A DNA stretch of 64,000 nucleotides from Chiua virens (lineage: Eukaryota; Basidiomycota; Agaricomycetes; Boletales; Boletaceae). The DNA is taken from assembly GCA_019787685.1 (NCBI GenBank), contig JAHNUO010000004.1, positions 1,302,001 to 1,366,000 of the forward strand. Reading direction: 5' to 3'. Below are positions 1 to 10,261 of the stretch, one piece after another; positions within the stretch are counted from its first letter, which is position 1, and every line of letters starts with the position of its first letter. The notes beneath the pieces are model-generated. The model saw only the letters and a program-made list of their open reading frames with translations. It searched no databases and had not been told where the DNA came from. A program made the translations under genes and the position numbers.

Positions 1-2
1 AT

Positions 3-98
3 TCTCTGTCTCAGGCTGCAGATAATGTTCTGGAAGAGCAACGCTTACACAAAGGTGCGCAAGTCCACGAATTATTGGAGGATATCCTTGACCATTAA
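3..98 (+). CDS. 3' end of an unidentified gene (C-terminal fragment)
   Basis: The window opens inside an open frame that ends at TAA 96-98, giving about 31 C-terminal residues (...VLEEQRLHKGAQVHELLEDILDH). The composition is acidic and helix-like, with no recognisable domain. It converges on the 3' end of RPT5, which stops at 374. I do not recognise the protein, and the upstream exon lies outside the window, so the boundary at 3 is simply where the visible frame starts. Confidence 0.4.
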   Translation, partial: SLSQAADNVLEEQRLHKGAQVHELLEDILDH

Positions 99-373
99 AT
101 TCTAAGCGCTTGAGGGAAGGATGTAAGCACGTACGTCTCAACCGCACTCGCAGCTTCAAGATCGTATCGGAGAAATTCGAGTAGCATGCGTTGAAATCTA
201 AAATGGGTAGTCAGAGGCAGGAGCAAGCTCACCTGTCCGCGAAACACTTTGGGATACGTAGAACTGGGGGGCCATATTTTGAATCTGGAGCATCACAAGG
301 ATACGTGTTACGGAGTTGTCCTGTTAAAACGTATGATTCCATACAAAACAAACACGGTCATAGAAATCGACTA

Positions 374-2030
374 CTAGGCAAAGTACATCAAATCATTCTT
401 CTTCTTACTTTGCACTACACGCGAATGAACATTAGTCGTGTCAATGCAACGGACCAAGCCTTGAAAACTTACCCTCTGCGATACCACTCAGGAAGTGTTC
501 ATGTGTCAACTTCGTCGCACCCTCCCGTAGAGCAATCATACCAGCCTCCACACACGTTGCCTTGAGTTGTGCACCATTGAACTCGTCCGTACTGCGAGCA
601 AGTTCTTCAAAGTTGACGTCGGGACTGACGGTCATCTTGCGAGAGTGAATCTCAAGAATACGAGCTCGAGCCGTCTCGTTCGGTAAGGGGAATTCGATCT
701 TGCGGTCTAATCGACCAGAACGGAGGAGGGCAGGATCGAGAATATCGATACGGTTCGTAGCAGCAATAACCTGAACATTTCACGAGTTCAATATCAAGTC
801 ATCGCCAAGGATGACGCTGAAGAGGCTTGCCTTTATACGTGAATCACTGGAGAATCCATCTAATTGGTTAAGAAGTTCTAACATCGTTCGCTGTACCTCG
901 CGATCTCCACTCTTCTCAGAGTCAAACCGCTTGGTACCGATGGCGTCAAGTTCATCGATGAAGATGATAGCTGGTGCCTTTTCCTTGGCAAGTTCAAAGG
1001 CGTCACGAACTAATTTGGCACCATCACCAATGAACATCTGCACCAGCGAAGGCCCAGCAAGCTTAAGGTAACAAGCTTTGGTTTGCGCGGCACAAGCACG
1101 AGCGAGAAGTGTCTTCCCAGTACCTACATGATTGTTGGTGCGTCAGGAAGGATATCGGAGAGAACCGACGTACCAGGGGGGCCGTACATGAGACAACCTT
1201 TGGGTGGCTTTATACCAAGGGTCTTGAATTTTTCTGCCTGCTCCATCGGCAACACGATCGCTTCTACCAATTCTTCGATCTGCTTCTCCAAACCACCAAT
1301 ATCCGTATAAGTTTCAGTAGGACGCTCGTCAACCTCCATTGCCTTGACCCGAGAGTCAAATTCCGTTGGAAGCTTGTCTAGAATGAGATAAGAGTCCTTG
1401 TTGACGCCGACGAGATCGGCAGGCCTGAGTTCTTCGGGCGGAACGAGACCAATGAGTGGCAGGAACACGGTTTGTCGAGTCGATGTCTTGACGACGGCAC
1501 ATTTACCCTTGCGCATCGAGTCAAGGTCTTGGTTTGCACCATCCTCTTCAGACTCGGGGTCGACGTTGAGAATCTACAAAAGGGATTTAAGGGCGAACTG
1601 CGATGATGAAACGGGGCGTGTTTACCTCGACGACATTCCCAACGAGGTATGGAAGAACCTTGTTCTGTTTGATCTTTTCTCCGTTATCACGAATCTTTTC
1701 CTTCATGACGCTCTGCTCATGCTGAAGCCGCAATGTTTCTGACTTCATAACCTAATTGTGCATCCATACAGTCAGTCGATTAACACGTTTGATTGACCGC
1801 AAAACGCGGACCTTGATATCGTTTTCGATGAGACGTATCCTGGTCAGGATCTCATCAGTGCTCAGTGACAAGATTTCAGCGGGGATGTCGTCCCAGGTCT
1901 CTTCCGGGGGGTGATCTGGGGTAGTGTCCATGGGCGCATCCTGTGCTGGCGGGGTTGTAGTAGTAGACTGCGATTCTGGTTGCTTGTCCTGGGGGGGTAT
2001 TTCTGGCGGTGGGGGAGGTGCTGAGGACAT
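374..2030 (-). CDS. RPT5: 26S proteasome regulatory AAA+ ATPase subunit Rpt5 (6A)
   Basis: AAA+ ATPase of the 19S base ring that unfolds substrates into the 20S proteasome. Six exons close to 458 aa: 2030-1812, 1751-1626, 1573-1174, 1123-831, 770-473 and 414-374. After an acidic, proline-rich N-terminus come the coiled coil (about residues 50-105), OB fold, Walker A (GPPGTGKT, interrupted by an intron inside the motif), Walker B ([11 protein letters not shown]) and AAA lid. The tail [13 protein letters not shown] fits the gate-opening HbYX position, but with Phe where Tyr is usual. The intron 771-830 has a GC donor (AAG|gcaagc). The start is the first ATG of the conserved N-terminus; the gene diverges from EAF6, with 132 bp between start codons. 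Confidence 0.95.
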
Positions 2031-2162
2031 GGTGGACGATGATGAGCAAGAGGTGAATGACGCGTACCTCTCTGAGTCTCTGTCCGAAACAGGAAGTCGA
2101 ATCCAGTGGCAGTGCTACTCAGTCGCGGACGTCGTACACGACGACGAGCAGCGCAACGGGGC

Positions 2163-2828
2163 ATGGCGAACAAAGACCCACCCACCAGCACCGACGAGAA
2201 AGCGCGCTACGACAAAGTCAAGGATGAGCTCGCAAAAATGCTTATGAAGAAGCGCGCCGCTGACCGTCAGCTGGTGAGTACCTCCTACTTCTGAACCAAG
2301 ACCGCAACTAACTCGCCCAGGCTCAAATTGAATTGTCCATCTACAACCTCGAGACGAACTACCTCACAGACACTGCATCAACCGGGAATATAATACACGG
2401 ATTTGACGGCTACCTCAAGCCAACTCAAGGCGCAGCTGCACGACGAAAACACGAAATAGGTGACGGCGACCGCTGGTTTTCGAGCAGCAGCGGAACATGG
2501 TCAAAGGCGTGTACACTCGATCTTTCCCCGCACCGCTAACCCTTCCTCGAATTCACAGTCACTGGATCTTGTCGGCGACGGAGAGGAGTCCACTCCTGCA
2601 CCAGACGACTTTAAGCATCCAACCACCCCTGGGGTCACTACCGTCGTCGTTCCCCCGGCCCCAAGGACCCAAGAGCTTACTGCTGCTCAGCAAAAGAAGA
2701 ATCGCGACAGAGAGTATCAGAGGCGGAAACGAGCCATGCGTAGAAGTGCAGGCACAGTGAGTGACGAGGAAAGTGTCGGTACAGGTAGGAGAGCCATCAA
2801 GAGAGCCCGTTTAGCAGACGACGAGTAG
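2163..2828 (+). CDS. EAF6: Eaf6-like subunit of NuA4/MYST histone acetyltransferase complexes
   Basis: Small chromatin subunit shared by NuA4-type acetyltransferases; nuclear. Exons 2163-2273, 2321-2506 and 2559-2828 give 188 aa. Residues about 15-75 hold the NuA4 fold: a coiled coil (YDKVKDELAKMLMKKRAADRQLA), the signature NYLTDTASTGNIIHGFDGYL, then GDGDRWFS. The tail ends in basic clusters (QRRKRAMRR, RRAIKRAR) that look like nuclear localisation signals. The second intron (2507-2558) only keeps frame if its donor is AAG|gcgtgt, so it is a GC-AG intron; the alternative GT two bases later breaks the conserved tail. An in-frame upstream ATG at 2106 exists, but 2163 fits the family start. Divergent from RPT5, convergent with RRP40. 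Confidence 0.88.
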
Positions 2829-2941
2829 GCTATGTTCATCCCACTCCACTTACATTATTAGTGTACTCAAGTGTATCATTGTCAAACAACATGCTAGTTT
2901 GCATCTCGCAGTACTCACCAGTCTGCCTTTCCATCGAAAGA

Positions 2942-3792
2942 CTATACTTCGAGCTTACTGAAAAACTTTTTGATACCCGCTTCGTCCATCCCGCCACCGT
3001 CCGGATCGACAGCCTCGATGCATCGGATGACGGCGATCGTCTGCTTCACTTCCTTTGCACTGACCCATATCCTACCGTTCATACCAACGGCCGCCTCGAG
3101 TGGAAAGCGTGAACCTAGAAAAGGTAGCAGGAAATGCTTCGAGTCCAACAGACTGTATATCGTCAATGTCAATGTGGCACGGTATCGCGAAATACTGACA
3201 GTCGACTCGTCCGCAAACTACATTGGACAACGAATCCACCAGTGAGCTCGCCGAAGCCTTCGGCTTTGTGTGTTTGAGCATCGAAACACTCCAGCTCAGG
3301 CTCCATATCTTTGTGTGCAAGAGAAACACGAGCATACACCAGAGCACCGACCTACGCAGTAGATTGATAAATAGATGAGAGACGAATTGAATTGTGTACT
3401 TTGAGATTGGGTTTACTCCTCTTGGTTGCACCTTCAAATGCGAGTCCATCGAGTATTGCAGGATGTGCAGAACCAATGTCAACGCGATATCCCTCGCCGC
3501 TGCGACCGTGGACGACGCCGATCACGCTTTCTTGGGGTGCTGGGACATACTGTATGATGGTATTGCATGTATATATCGAAACGATGCGAGTAGAACTCAC
3601 CCGCCGTGCATTGCCCTCTATCCACCACCGACTGTTGTTAGCAGAGTGGTGAAGTTCTCCTGCGCGCGTCGAGATGATGGGCTGATCTTTCGCAGAGGTG
3701 CGATGGGCTGGGAGCTGTAACAGACCCGGTCCCAGCTTCAGGTTGACGTGTTGTGCTGGGACGTGTTCACCGGGCAGAATGGTGGAAGTCAT
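2942..3792 (-). CDS. RRP40: Exosome complex cap subunit Rrp40 (EXOSC3)
   Basis: S1/KH cap protein of the RNA exosome, acting in nuclear and cytoplasmic 3'-5' RNA processing. Exons 3792-3601, 3549-3400, 3351-3200 and 3152-2942 give 234 aa. Visible landmarks: the RYVP start of the S1 domain at the first exon junction, VIGVVHGRSGEGYRVDIG, FEGATKRSKPNLKVG, AHKDMEPELECFD and the KH-region signature VGMNGRIWV. Introns are 47-51 nt with GT-AG ends. Length matches fungal Rrp40. Its start codon lies only 38 bp from that of VPS37 on the other strand, so both must share one very short promoter region. Confidence 0.93.
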
Positions 3793-3830
3793 GAGAAAAG
3801 AGTCTCACATCAATTCAATCCACAACGACG

Positions 3831-4526
3831 ATGGCGACCCCGCTCATGACAGAATTTCCTGAGCTGTCTCATCTGAGGCATGCCGACCTCGTCTTAGGCG
3901 TTGCCAACTCGCTAACTTGTTCGTTGTTCTAGTCGAACTGATCTCGAGGACCTTCTGAACGATCCAGCGTACTTTCAAGCCGTCTTCCACTCCATCTCGA
4001 GCGTCAAGTCGCTCTACCAATCACAAGCTGAGCTAGGAATGGCCAACGAGGCGATCGCCAGTCCGTCTCCGTGAATCCACTACACGTCGTGTGACTGAAA
4101 GCACGTTCTGCAGAAGGGAACCTGTCGTCGCAAGACCGACTGTACCAGCTACGGTCTGAGACCCAGGACGCCTTCGACGAGGCGAAGTCGCTTGAAGCAC
4201 GGTGGAAAGAGATTGAGCGAGAACAAAAGGAGGTCTACCAAGTGGGTCTACCGCTCGACGAACTCGACGGGGGTCTCATGTGAATGCAGCGCTTCAGTCC
4301 GCAGTTCCTTCTCCTGCGCCTCCGACATGCAACGACGGATCAGGACAACGCGTCCGAGGCACTCGCATCGACACTTGTCCAATCCTCGTCATCGTCTACG
4401 ACCAACGACACCTCGGATATAGACGACTTTGTCAGGGAATTCAGGGAGCTGAGAAAGACGTATCACAAGCGTGTTATGTGGGGAGACAGATGGGCTGCAG
4501 GACAAGTAATATGGAGGGATGAATAA
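3831..4526 (+). CDS. VPS37: ESCRT-I subunit Vps37 (mod(r) domain)
   Basis: Component of ESCRT-I, which sorts ubiquitinated cargo into multivesicular bodies. Exons 3831-3877, 3933-4060, 4114-4241 and 4290-4526 give 179 aa. The mod(r) domain is clear: PELSHLSRTDLEDLLNDPAYF, then ELGMANEAIAKGNLS and the helical KSLEARWKEIEREQKEVYQ. The first intron needs the GC donor AG|gcatgc to give the expected LSRTDLEDLL; a GT alternative would remove the conserved SHLS. The stop at 4524-4526 is only 22 bp before the NCA2 ATG on the same strand. Confidence 0.86.
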
Positions 4527-4548
4527 ATAATGTACTACTGTTTTGTTC

Positions 4549-6711
4549 ATGCACTACTCTGCTCACTACACCGAGCCGCTCCTTGCACTCGCCAACACCC
4601 AACTTCCACTCACCGGACTTGATCCACGTGCAGAGCAATTCTATAGGCAAATCGATGATATTCTGAAGCCGCCCTTTGCTGCAGACACCACTCGGAATGT
4701 GTTGACGTTGCTGCAAAACGATGCAGCCCTACATACCGGCGAACAGCAGGAAGTGGTATTGCAAGTCGTTCTTGCAAAAATTACCCTCGGCTTGTACGGG
4801 AATGCTCTCGACCTGTACTTGGACGAGGCAAGTGCGGCGCAAGACGATGCAGAGTGGTGGACCGAAGTCGAACAATCAAACCAACTCGCTGCCTTGTATC
4901 TCCTCCAAAGTGAGCGCACCATTCCGAACTATATTGGATCGATGTTGACAGCCTCCAGCCTTCCCAAAACGTATTCTGAACTTGCTCCGAGTCCTAGGAT
5001 CCAAAGACAGTTCACTTCACTTGTCGACATTTCATCCTTCCTCTCTCTATAATATCTTTCTCTCTCGAAATGGACTGCAGCATCCGTTCGTATCTGTCCT
5101 CTTCCCGCACTTGAAGAGCAGCCCTTCTGCCACGTTGCCTCGTCTACATTCACTCAACCGTATTGGTTCGCAAGGATCCACATCCACGGTCCTTCCCGTT
5201 TTGCGTGACACGCTCCACCGACTTGTAAACGGGTTCATGTTCGCCCTATACTTTCCTCTCCGTCTTGCACGCGACGAGTGTCGGCTAAGACATCAGGAGC
5301 TCGACAAAATTCGAGATGACAGAGCAGAAGTACTCGGAAAGCTCATTGGAATGAGACCTGCGCTCATGCGGGTGCTGGCCACAAATGGCGAGGGCTTGTC
5401 TACCCAAGGTGTACCTCATTCCGATTTGCTTGCCCAATTTGTGACTCCATTGGGTTCTGCGACATCGGTCCAATTGTCGGAACAAAATGTACTAGCCAAC
5501 TTCATGCAACTGTCCCAAACGATCCTCGTCACCCACAAGAAGGATCACGGAGCTTATCTTGACGAGCATGACCTTCGTCGACCGTCGCGATGGACATTGT
5601 TGTGGCCGCGGTTGTTGCTCCTTCCGCCTCTTACTCTGTACAGTGTCAAGACTCTGTATGCTTCCCGAGCTACATTGGTCGATATGGCCAAGTATACGCT
5701 AGAAACTGTCCACAACTTTATCACGGACTGGCTTCTTGAACCTCTTCGTGAGGTGTTGAGGACCATCCGAGTAGGTGGGGATGAAGGCGTCATCGTTCGC
5801 CGTGAAGCAGTCTCCGCTGACCTTGACGTATGTATCACCGCTCCCGCTGTGGACCTCTGCTCACTGTATTCTCTTATAGTCTCTAGAGCGGATGGCACTC
5901 GCGTTGGCACAGGACAAATTGGGCTACACGCAAGCCCAGCTGGCCGCACTCTCGGACCAGATACGAATGGGAGACTTCACCCCTATTCTGGAGATTTATG
6001 AAGAGGACATCAAACAACCGTTCAAGTCTGCTATTGGAGGCACTTTATTGAGGTCACTGTTCGTGCAAGTGCAAAAGGCAAAGGTACGTACAGCGGGAAT
6101 TCACTTTTGAGCTCCTCACACCGACCGGTGACAGGTTGACATTGATCAAGCCTTGACGGGCATCGACAAATTGCTCAAGTCCCAAGAACTCACGTTCGCA
6201 TTTGTCGGCGTCGCACCGGCCCTTGCGATTGTGTACGTGGCTGGAGGATTCCTCAAGAAACTTGTATTTGGTGGTAGCACCCGAAGGTATGGTGGAAAAC
6301 ACGGCCAAACGAGCGTCTGGCTTGCAATGAGGTTAGTGTGGTCGTTTAAACGTTTATGACTTGGACCACGCTGACCATGAGAGTAGGCGGATTGAACGCC
6401 TGTTACTTTTCCAACCCAAGACACCTCACAGACATGTGGACCAATCGCGTGACGTCGAATCGCTGCAGAACGCGATCCCACCGCTCACAACTGGACTCCT
6501 TGTGCTGTCATTAACTCACCTCCGACAATATGCACTCACGTGGCTACCCACACGATCGCGTCTTCGCGAGGGCTTTCTGCAAGATGTGCAGGACTTAGAG
6601 GATCCAAGTTTAGGTCAGTGGGAAAAGTTGAGGGTATTGGACAGGATGTGGAATAGTTGGGGACGTGAGCTAGGATGGTATGAAGTTGCTGGTAGGCTCC
6701 GGAAGCGGTAA
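4549..6711 (+). CDS. NCA2: Nca2-like mitochondrial membrane protein
   Basis: Homologue of yeast Nca2, a mitochondrial protein linked to expression of mitochondrially encoded ATP synthase subunits. Exons 4549-4909, 4959-5827, 5880-6083, 6135-6331 and 6387-6711 give 651 aa. Family hallmarks are DFTPILEIYEEDIKQPFKS, GTLLRSLFVQVQKAKVDID and LLKSQELTFAFVGVAPALA, the last running into a transmembrane segment; another hydrophobic stretch lies near WTLLWPRLLLLPPLTLY. All four introns are GT-AG and 49-55 nt. The start is the first ATG in frame after VPS37; an upstream exon overlapping VPS37 cannot be excluded. The 22-bp spacing raises the possibility of a shared transcript. Confidence 0.9.
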
Positions 6712-6989
6712 AAGGGTCTAATGTTGGCTCGTAGAGTATAATAGACAATGAAGCTAGCAACGCATAAGAAGTGGATTCAGATTATATGCGAATCAGAAAT
6801 GTAGAGAACGATGTGATATAAAGTTCGACAGCATTTACAAACGTGTATGGACGAGTGAGATGCTGCTCGGCAACGAACTGCTACAAAGTCGAACCAAAGT
6901 ATGCGAAGTGATCATATCGTAACCCCCTATAATTACATGGCTAAAGACTCTTGCCGGAAGCAAAGAACCAGCCTGAGGGATGGCATAAA

Positions 6990-7555
6990 TTATCTGACCA
7001 GACGTGAAAAGAATTAAACTAGTGAGTATACCATAATCCGTAATATGAGCGACGTACTTTCGATAGTTTGGAGGGATTGGCGGAATGTTTTCCGGCGAGG
7101 GCATATACCACCTGGGTTCTTCTTCCGTTTCGAGGACTGCCTTCCATGTCGGCAGTCGACCCGCCACCAGGAGTTTCTTCTTCGGGTTCCAATTGTTGGC
7201 AATCGTGAGGATGTGACTCCAACCGTAGAGGTCGTTTTCATCGTCAAAGAAGTGATGCTGTAGCCCGGGCAGTTTGCAAATCATGTACATGAACACGGCG
7301 CTTTCGAGCGAGTTGAAGCTCATGCCCTCGACCTCAAGGTTATGCTTCCTTTCCAAACTCCTTTACCCATGCGTGTGTCACCTTGTAGCCGTAAACGCGG
7401 TAAGGGGTGTCTAACGCGTTTCTTCTTAGGAGGTTACTAGCAGACTCCGGCACGGCGTCAGCAGAATCCGAAGGAGAGATGGCGGGCATCGGATTTTCTA
7501 CCTCGGACCTGAGCAAAGTTAGTATGAGGAAAGACATGTTTCCCAAGACTCACAT
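6990..7555 (-). pseudogene. Decayed copy A of a duplicated orphan gene family
   Basis: Paralogue of the gene at 10262-10820. Alignment gives exons 7555-7554 (only A and T of the start codon), 7508-7058 and 6993-6990. The middle exon keeps PYRVYGYKVTHAWV, LPGLQHHFFDD and GWSHILTIANNWNPKKK, but has an extra A near 7350 (GGAAAGG where copy B has GGAAGG), so the frame stops after EFGKEA. Against copy B it also lacks one base near 7501 and has one-base gains near 7407 and 7432. The DNA that encodes a PPKKKRARHP-like basic motif in copy B is present but read in another frame (NLLRRNALDTP). Family function unknown. Several indels favour decay over one sequencing error. Confidence 0.6.
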
Positions 7556-7604
7556 GATAAGGAAATTGTAGGGAGAGATAGTTCGCTACGATCAAGACAG
7601 GCCA

Positions 7605-7610
7605 CTTATA
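7605..7610 (-). promoter_or_regulatory. TATA box upstream of orphan copy A
   Basis: TATAAG on the minus strand, about 50 bp before the split start codon at 7555. An equivalent TATA element sits at the same place before copy B, so the promoter was duplicated with the gene. Confidence 0.4.
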
Positions 7611-7937
7611 TGATTCTCGACAGACATCACGTGAGTGGTAGATTTATAGGTTCCGATTGTCCCGTCTGAAGTTCTCTTTCAGGAACTTGAATACCGCCAA
7701 TCCGAGTCGTGATGACTGTAGGATCTTTTTGTTTTTCCGTGTCCACAAATGTCCACAATCTGACATATGTGCCTATGGTTCGATTGTTCCTCCACGCCTA
7801 CACTGTTCAACTTATCTGACATACGGACGCGCTGTATGGCCTGTCAATTGTCCTTCCAAAGGAGAAAGTCCGCCCGAATCCACTCGATGTATAAAAAGGT
7901 TGATGATGTTCAGGCTGGACATTAAACACAGTCCACG

Positions 7938-9008
7938 ATGGCCGATCGGACAACCTTTCGTTTTCCTGGTTACGATCAGAATCCCTTCGCTGAACGGAAA
8001 TGTCTACTGTCGCTGCTTGCTGCTTACAGCAGGCAGTGGAACCCCCGCAATTTAGAGGCTCCTTGGTATGAAGCATGGTCCCAAATTCTCGCGAATCTCG
8101 TCGCTAGTCATCCTTCACTGTCTGTCGCTCCCCAACCCTACCTCTGGTACGATCCGACATCTGAACCCCATACTACCCCCGGTCTTCCCCACCTACTATC
8201 CACCCACGACGAGCAGAACGACTCAGATGATGACGTACAGGATGATGTTGGAAACACAACCCTGGATTCGATTGACAGCATCTCCGTTCCATCTCACCGC
8301 AACCGCTCCAGAATCCCAGACCTTGCGATCACTCGCAGAGTTTCCTTCCTCCGATCCGACAATGACAGCCAAATCATGTTCCTTGATCGAAGGATCACTT
8401 ATGTTGGTTTCCCTTTACTGGCTGAGCTCAAGCCATCTGGTGCTCGGAGTCGTGACGTTTCGACAAGCCTGATCAATGCCATCAAACCCATGTATCTCGC
8501 ACGCGAAGAGCTCTTCAAGCAAGGATACCATCTGCTTCAAATGTATCCCCACCAGCAATCGGTGGTTCTCCTTGCTATTTCCGGCTTTTGGTGGTCCTAC
8601 TTCATCTATCACCGTGCATTCATGGAGTCACATTACGATTCATCTCCCATAGAGAGAGACGACGAAGAGGAGGATGGCGAAGAGGATTTAGAGAGGGATA
8701 CAAGGTTACCCGTCCAAAACGGCATCCATACTGCCCTCTCGCAGGATTTATTGGATTCGAATGAGACGCCAAACGAAGTCTTGCAACAGCATCTTTATGG
8801 ATTCCCACTCACCGCTCTCCGGGGAAATATACCCCAGGATGTATCCTTCCACACCGTGCTGCCTGAAGGCGAGGTGAGGCTTGCTCCACCTGGTCTCTGG
8901 TCAGATTTTCTGCTCTATGGTACTGCGCCATCCAATCAGGTGCTCAGCCTGATTCTTGATCGGTTGCACTCTGTGGTACATGTCCACTACAATGGATCTA
9001 TGGGGTAG
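7938..9008 (+). CDS. Intronless 356-aa protein with PD-(D/E)XK-like motif
   Basis: Single open frame, unusual here because almost every other gene has introns. I recognise no named family. Residues 126-128 (IPD) and 162-166 (AELKP) are spaced like the PD...ExK core of restriction-like nuclease folds: D128, E163, K165. An acidic low-complexity run lies near residues 92-104 (DEQNDSDDDVQDD) and another near 237-250. An aromatic stretch (SGFWWSYFIYHRAF, about 215-228) could be a buried helix. The gene lies between the two copies of the orphan family, on the opposite strand. The nuclease assignment is inference from motif spacing only; it could be catalytically dead or unrelated. Confidence 0.6.
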   Translation: MADRTTFRFPGYDQNPFAERKCLLSLLAAYSRQWNPRNLEAPWYEAWSQILANLVASHPSLSVAPQPYLWYDPTSEPHTTPGLPHLLSTHDEQNDSDDDVQDDVGNTTLDSIDSISVPSHRNRSRIPDLAITRRVSFLRSDNDSQIMFLDRRITYVGFPLLAELKPSGARSRDVSTSLINAIKPMYLAREELFKQGYHLLQMYPHQQSVVLLAISGFWWSYFIYHRAFMESHYDSSPIERDDEEEDGEEDLERDTRLPVQNGIHTALSQDLLDSNETPNEVLQQHLYGFPLTALRGNIPQDVSFHTVLPEGEVRLAPPGLWSDFLLYGTAPSNQVLSLILDRLHSVVHVHYNGSMG

Positions 9009-9307
9009 GCTGTTTTGTGGTAAGCGTCATTCATTCGCAGAAACAGGCAGCGTATGACAGTTTTTTTTTCTTGTTGTGTTCAACTTTGTGAAAACCTTCA
9101 ATCTTCTATCCGCAATGGTGTGAGATGTACTAGTGTGGCAGCGTAGTAGGGTATTTGAAATATGGATACGATAATGTTATACTACAGTTGCGGACAACCA
9201 AAGTCATCCACTTATCTAAAGTATTTGGGAATCTTGTTACTTTTACTATCTATTGTATGTATGTACAGTTTCTGACAGTTATCGATGCATTGTGGTGTTG
9301 CAAAAAC

Positions 9308-9772
9308 TCACGAGCAGTTTCGGATGCTGACCTTGGTACCTTGTCTGCAACTGTATGTATGATTTTCTGGGTTGACGGGAGCGAATCCAAAATCATTCAA
9401 TAGTTCCGTACGCGTGTAAGACGCGACCGCGTAGCGGTTGTTATATAAATTGCGAGTAGTGCCAAGTATTATTTTATTACTAACATCAATCTTGGTCCCA
9501 AATTTTGTAAAACCACCACGCTTACCAAGTTCAAGGGGCTTTTTTTCGTTCAGTCTGACGTGCCCGAAAGTGACCAGTGACTCAGATTCGCGGGTGAGGT
9601 AGACGCAATCTACAACTAGGGAGCATGCCCCTGCGGACAGCGTGCCTTTGCCTGCAAACACCGTCGTGCAGTCATCATTTACCACAACTTCAAGTTGGGG
9701 GTAGTTTATCTCAGTTACTAGTAGGCTCGAGGACTGAATGTCCAAGGATCGGGTAAGCAACGCCAACTCCAA
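9308..9772 (-). other. Unassigned open frame without ATG
   Basis: An open stretch of about 154 codons with normal amino-acid composition but no ATG (it opens at a TTG). It could be an internal or terminal exon; ATG 9807-9805 upstream starts a different frame that could be joined by splicing. No domain was recognised. It lies in the accessory island between the PD-(D/E)XK-like gene and orphan copy B, and may be a remnant. Confidence 0.2.
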
Positions 9773-10261
9773 CTTGAAGGTACGCAGGTTTGCCAGTCAT
9801 TAGATGACTCGGATATCAATGATCCTTAAGCACTTTTACACTTGATTGTATTGGCAAATGAGATTCCAGACGGGTGGTCAGAGGCAGAATCACGTACTTA
9901 TGATGGTCTAGACATGTCACTCGGTAGCGAGCTCATCCGAGTCTGTGAAGCTTGCAAAGCCACTGAAATATCTGTCATTATATGCCAGGATACTTATGAT
10001 TCCAGACAAAACGGACATGAAACTTGAAGATGATGAAACCAGATACGGATGGTACGGGGCTGAGACAGACAGTGGGAATAAACAAGTGGACTATACGCGA
10101 ACCAGGGTGGTGTAAAGCTCCACATTAAAGTTCACAGACAATTAGAACGAGATAGATGTAGTGAATGGCTACAAAGTCGAACCAACTGTTTTATCAATTC
10201 CATGAGTAGCCTGAAGTTTTGTGGCTGAAGAGCAAGAAACAGCTTGAGCCGTAATATAAAA

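Noticed and set aside
6835..6993. Longer C-terminus for orphan copy A read through the last intron
   Set aside because: Both paralogues share donor and acceptor signals followed at once by a stop; the read-through tails are unrelated to each other.
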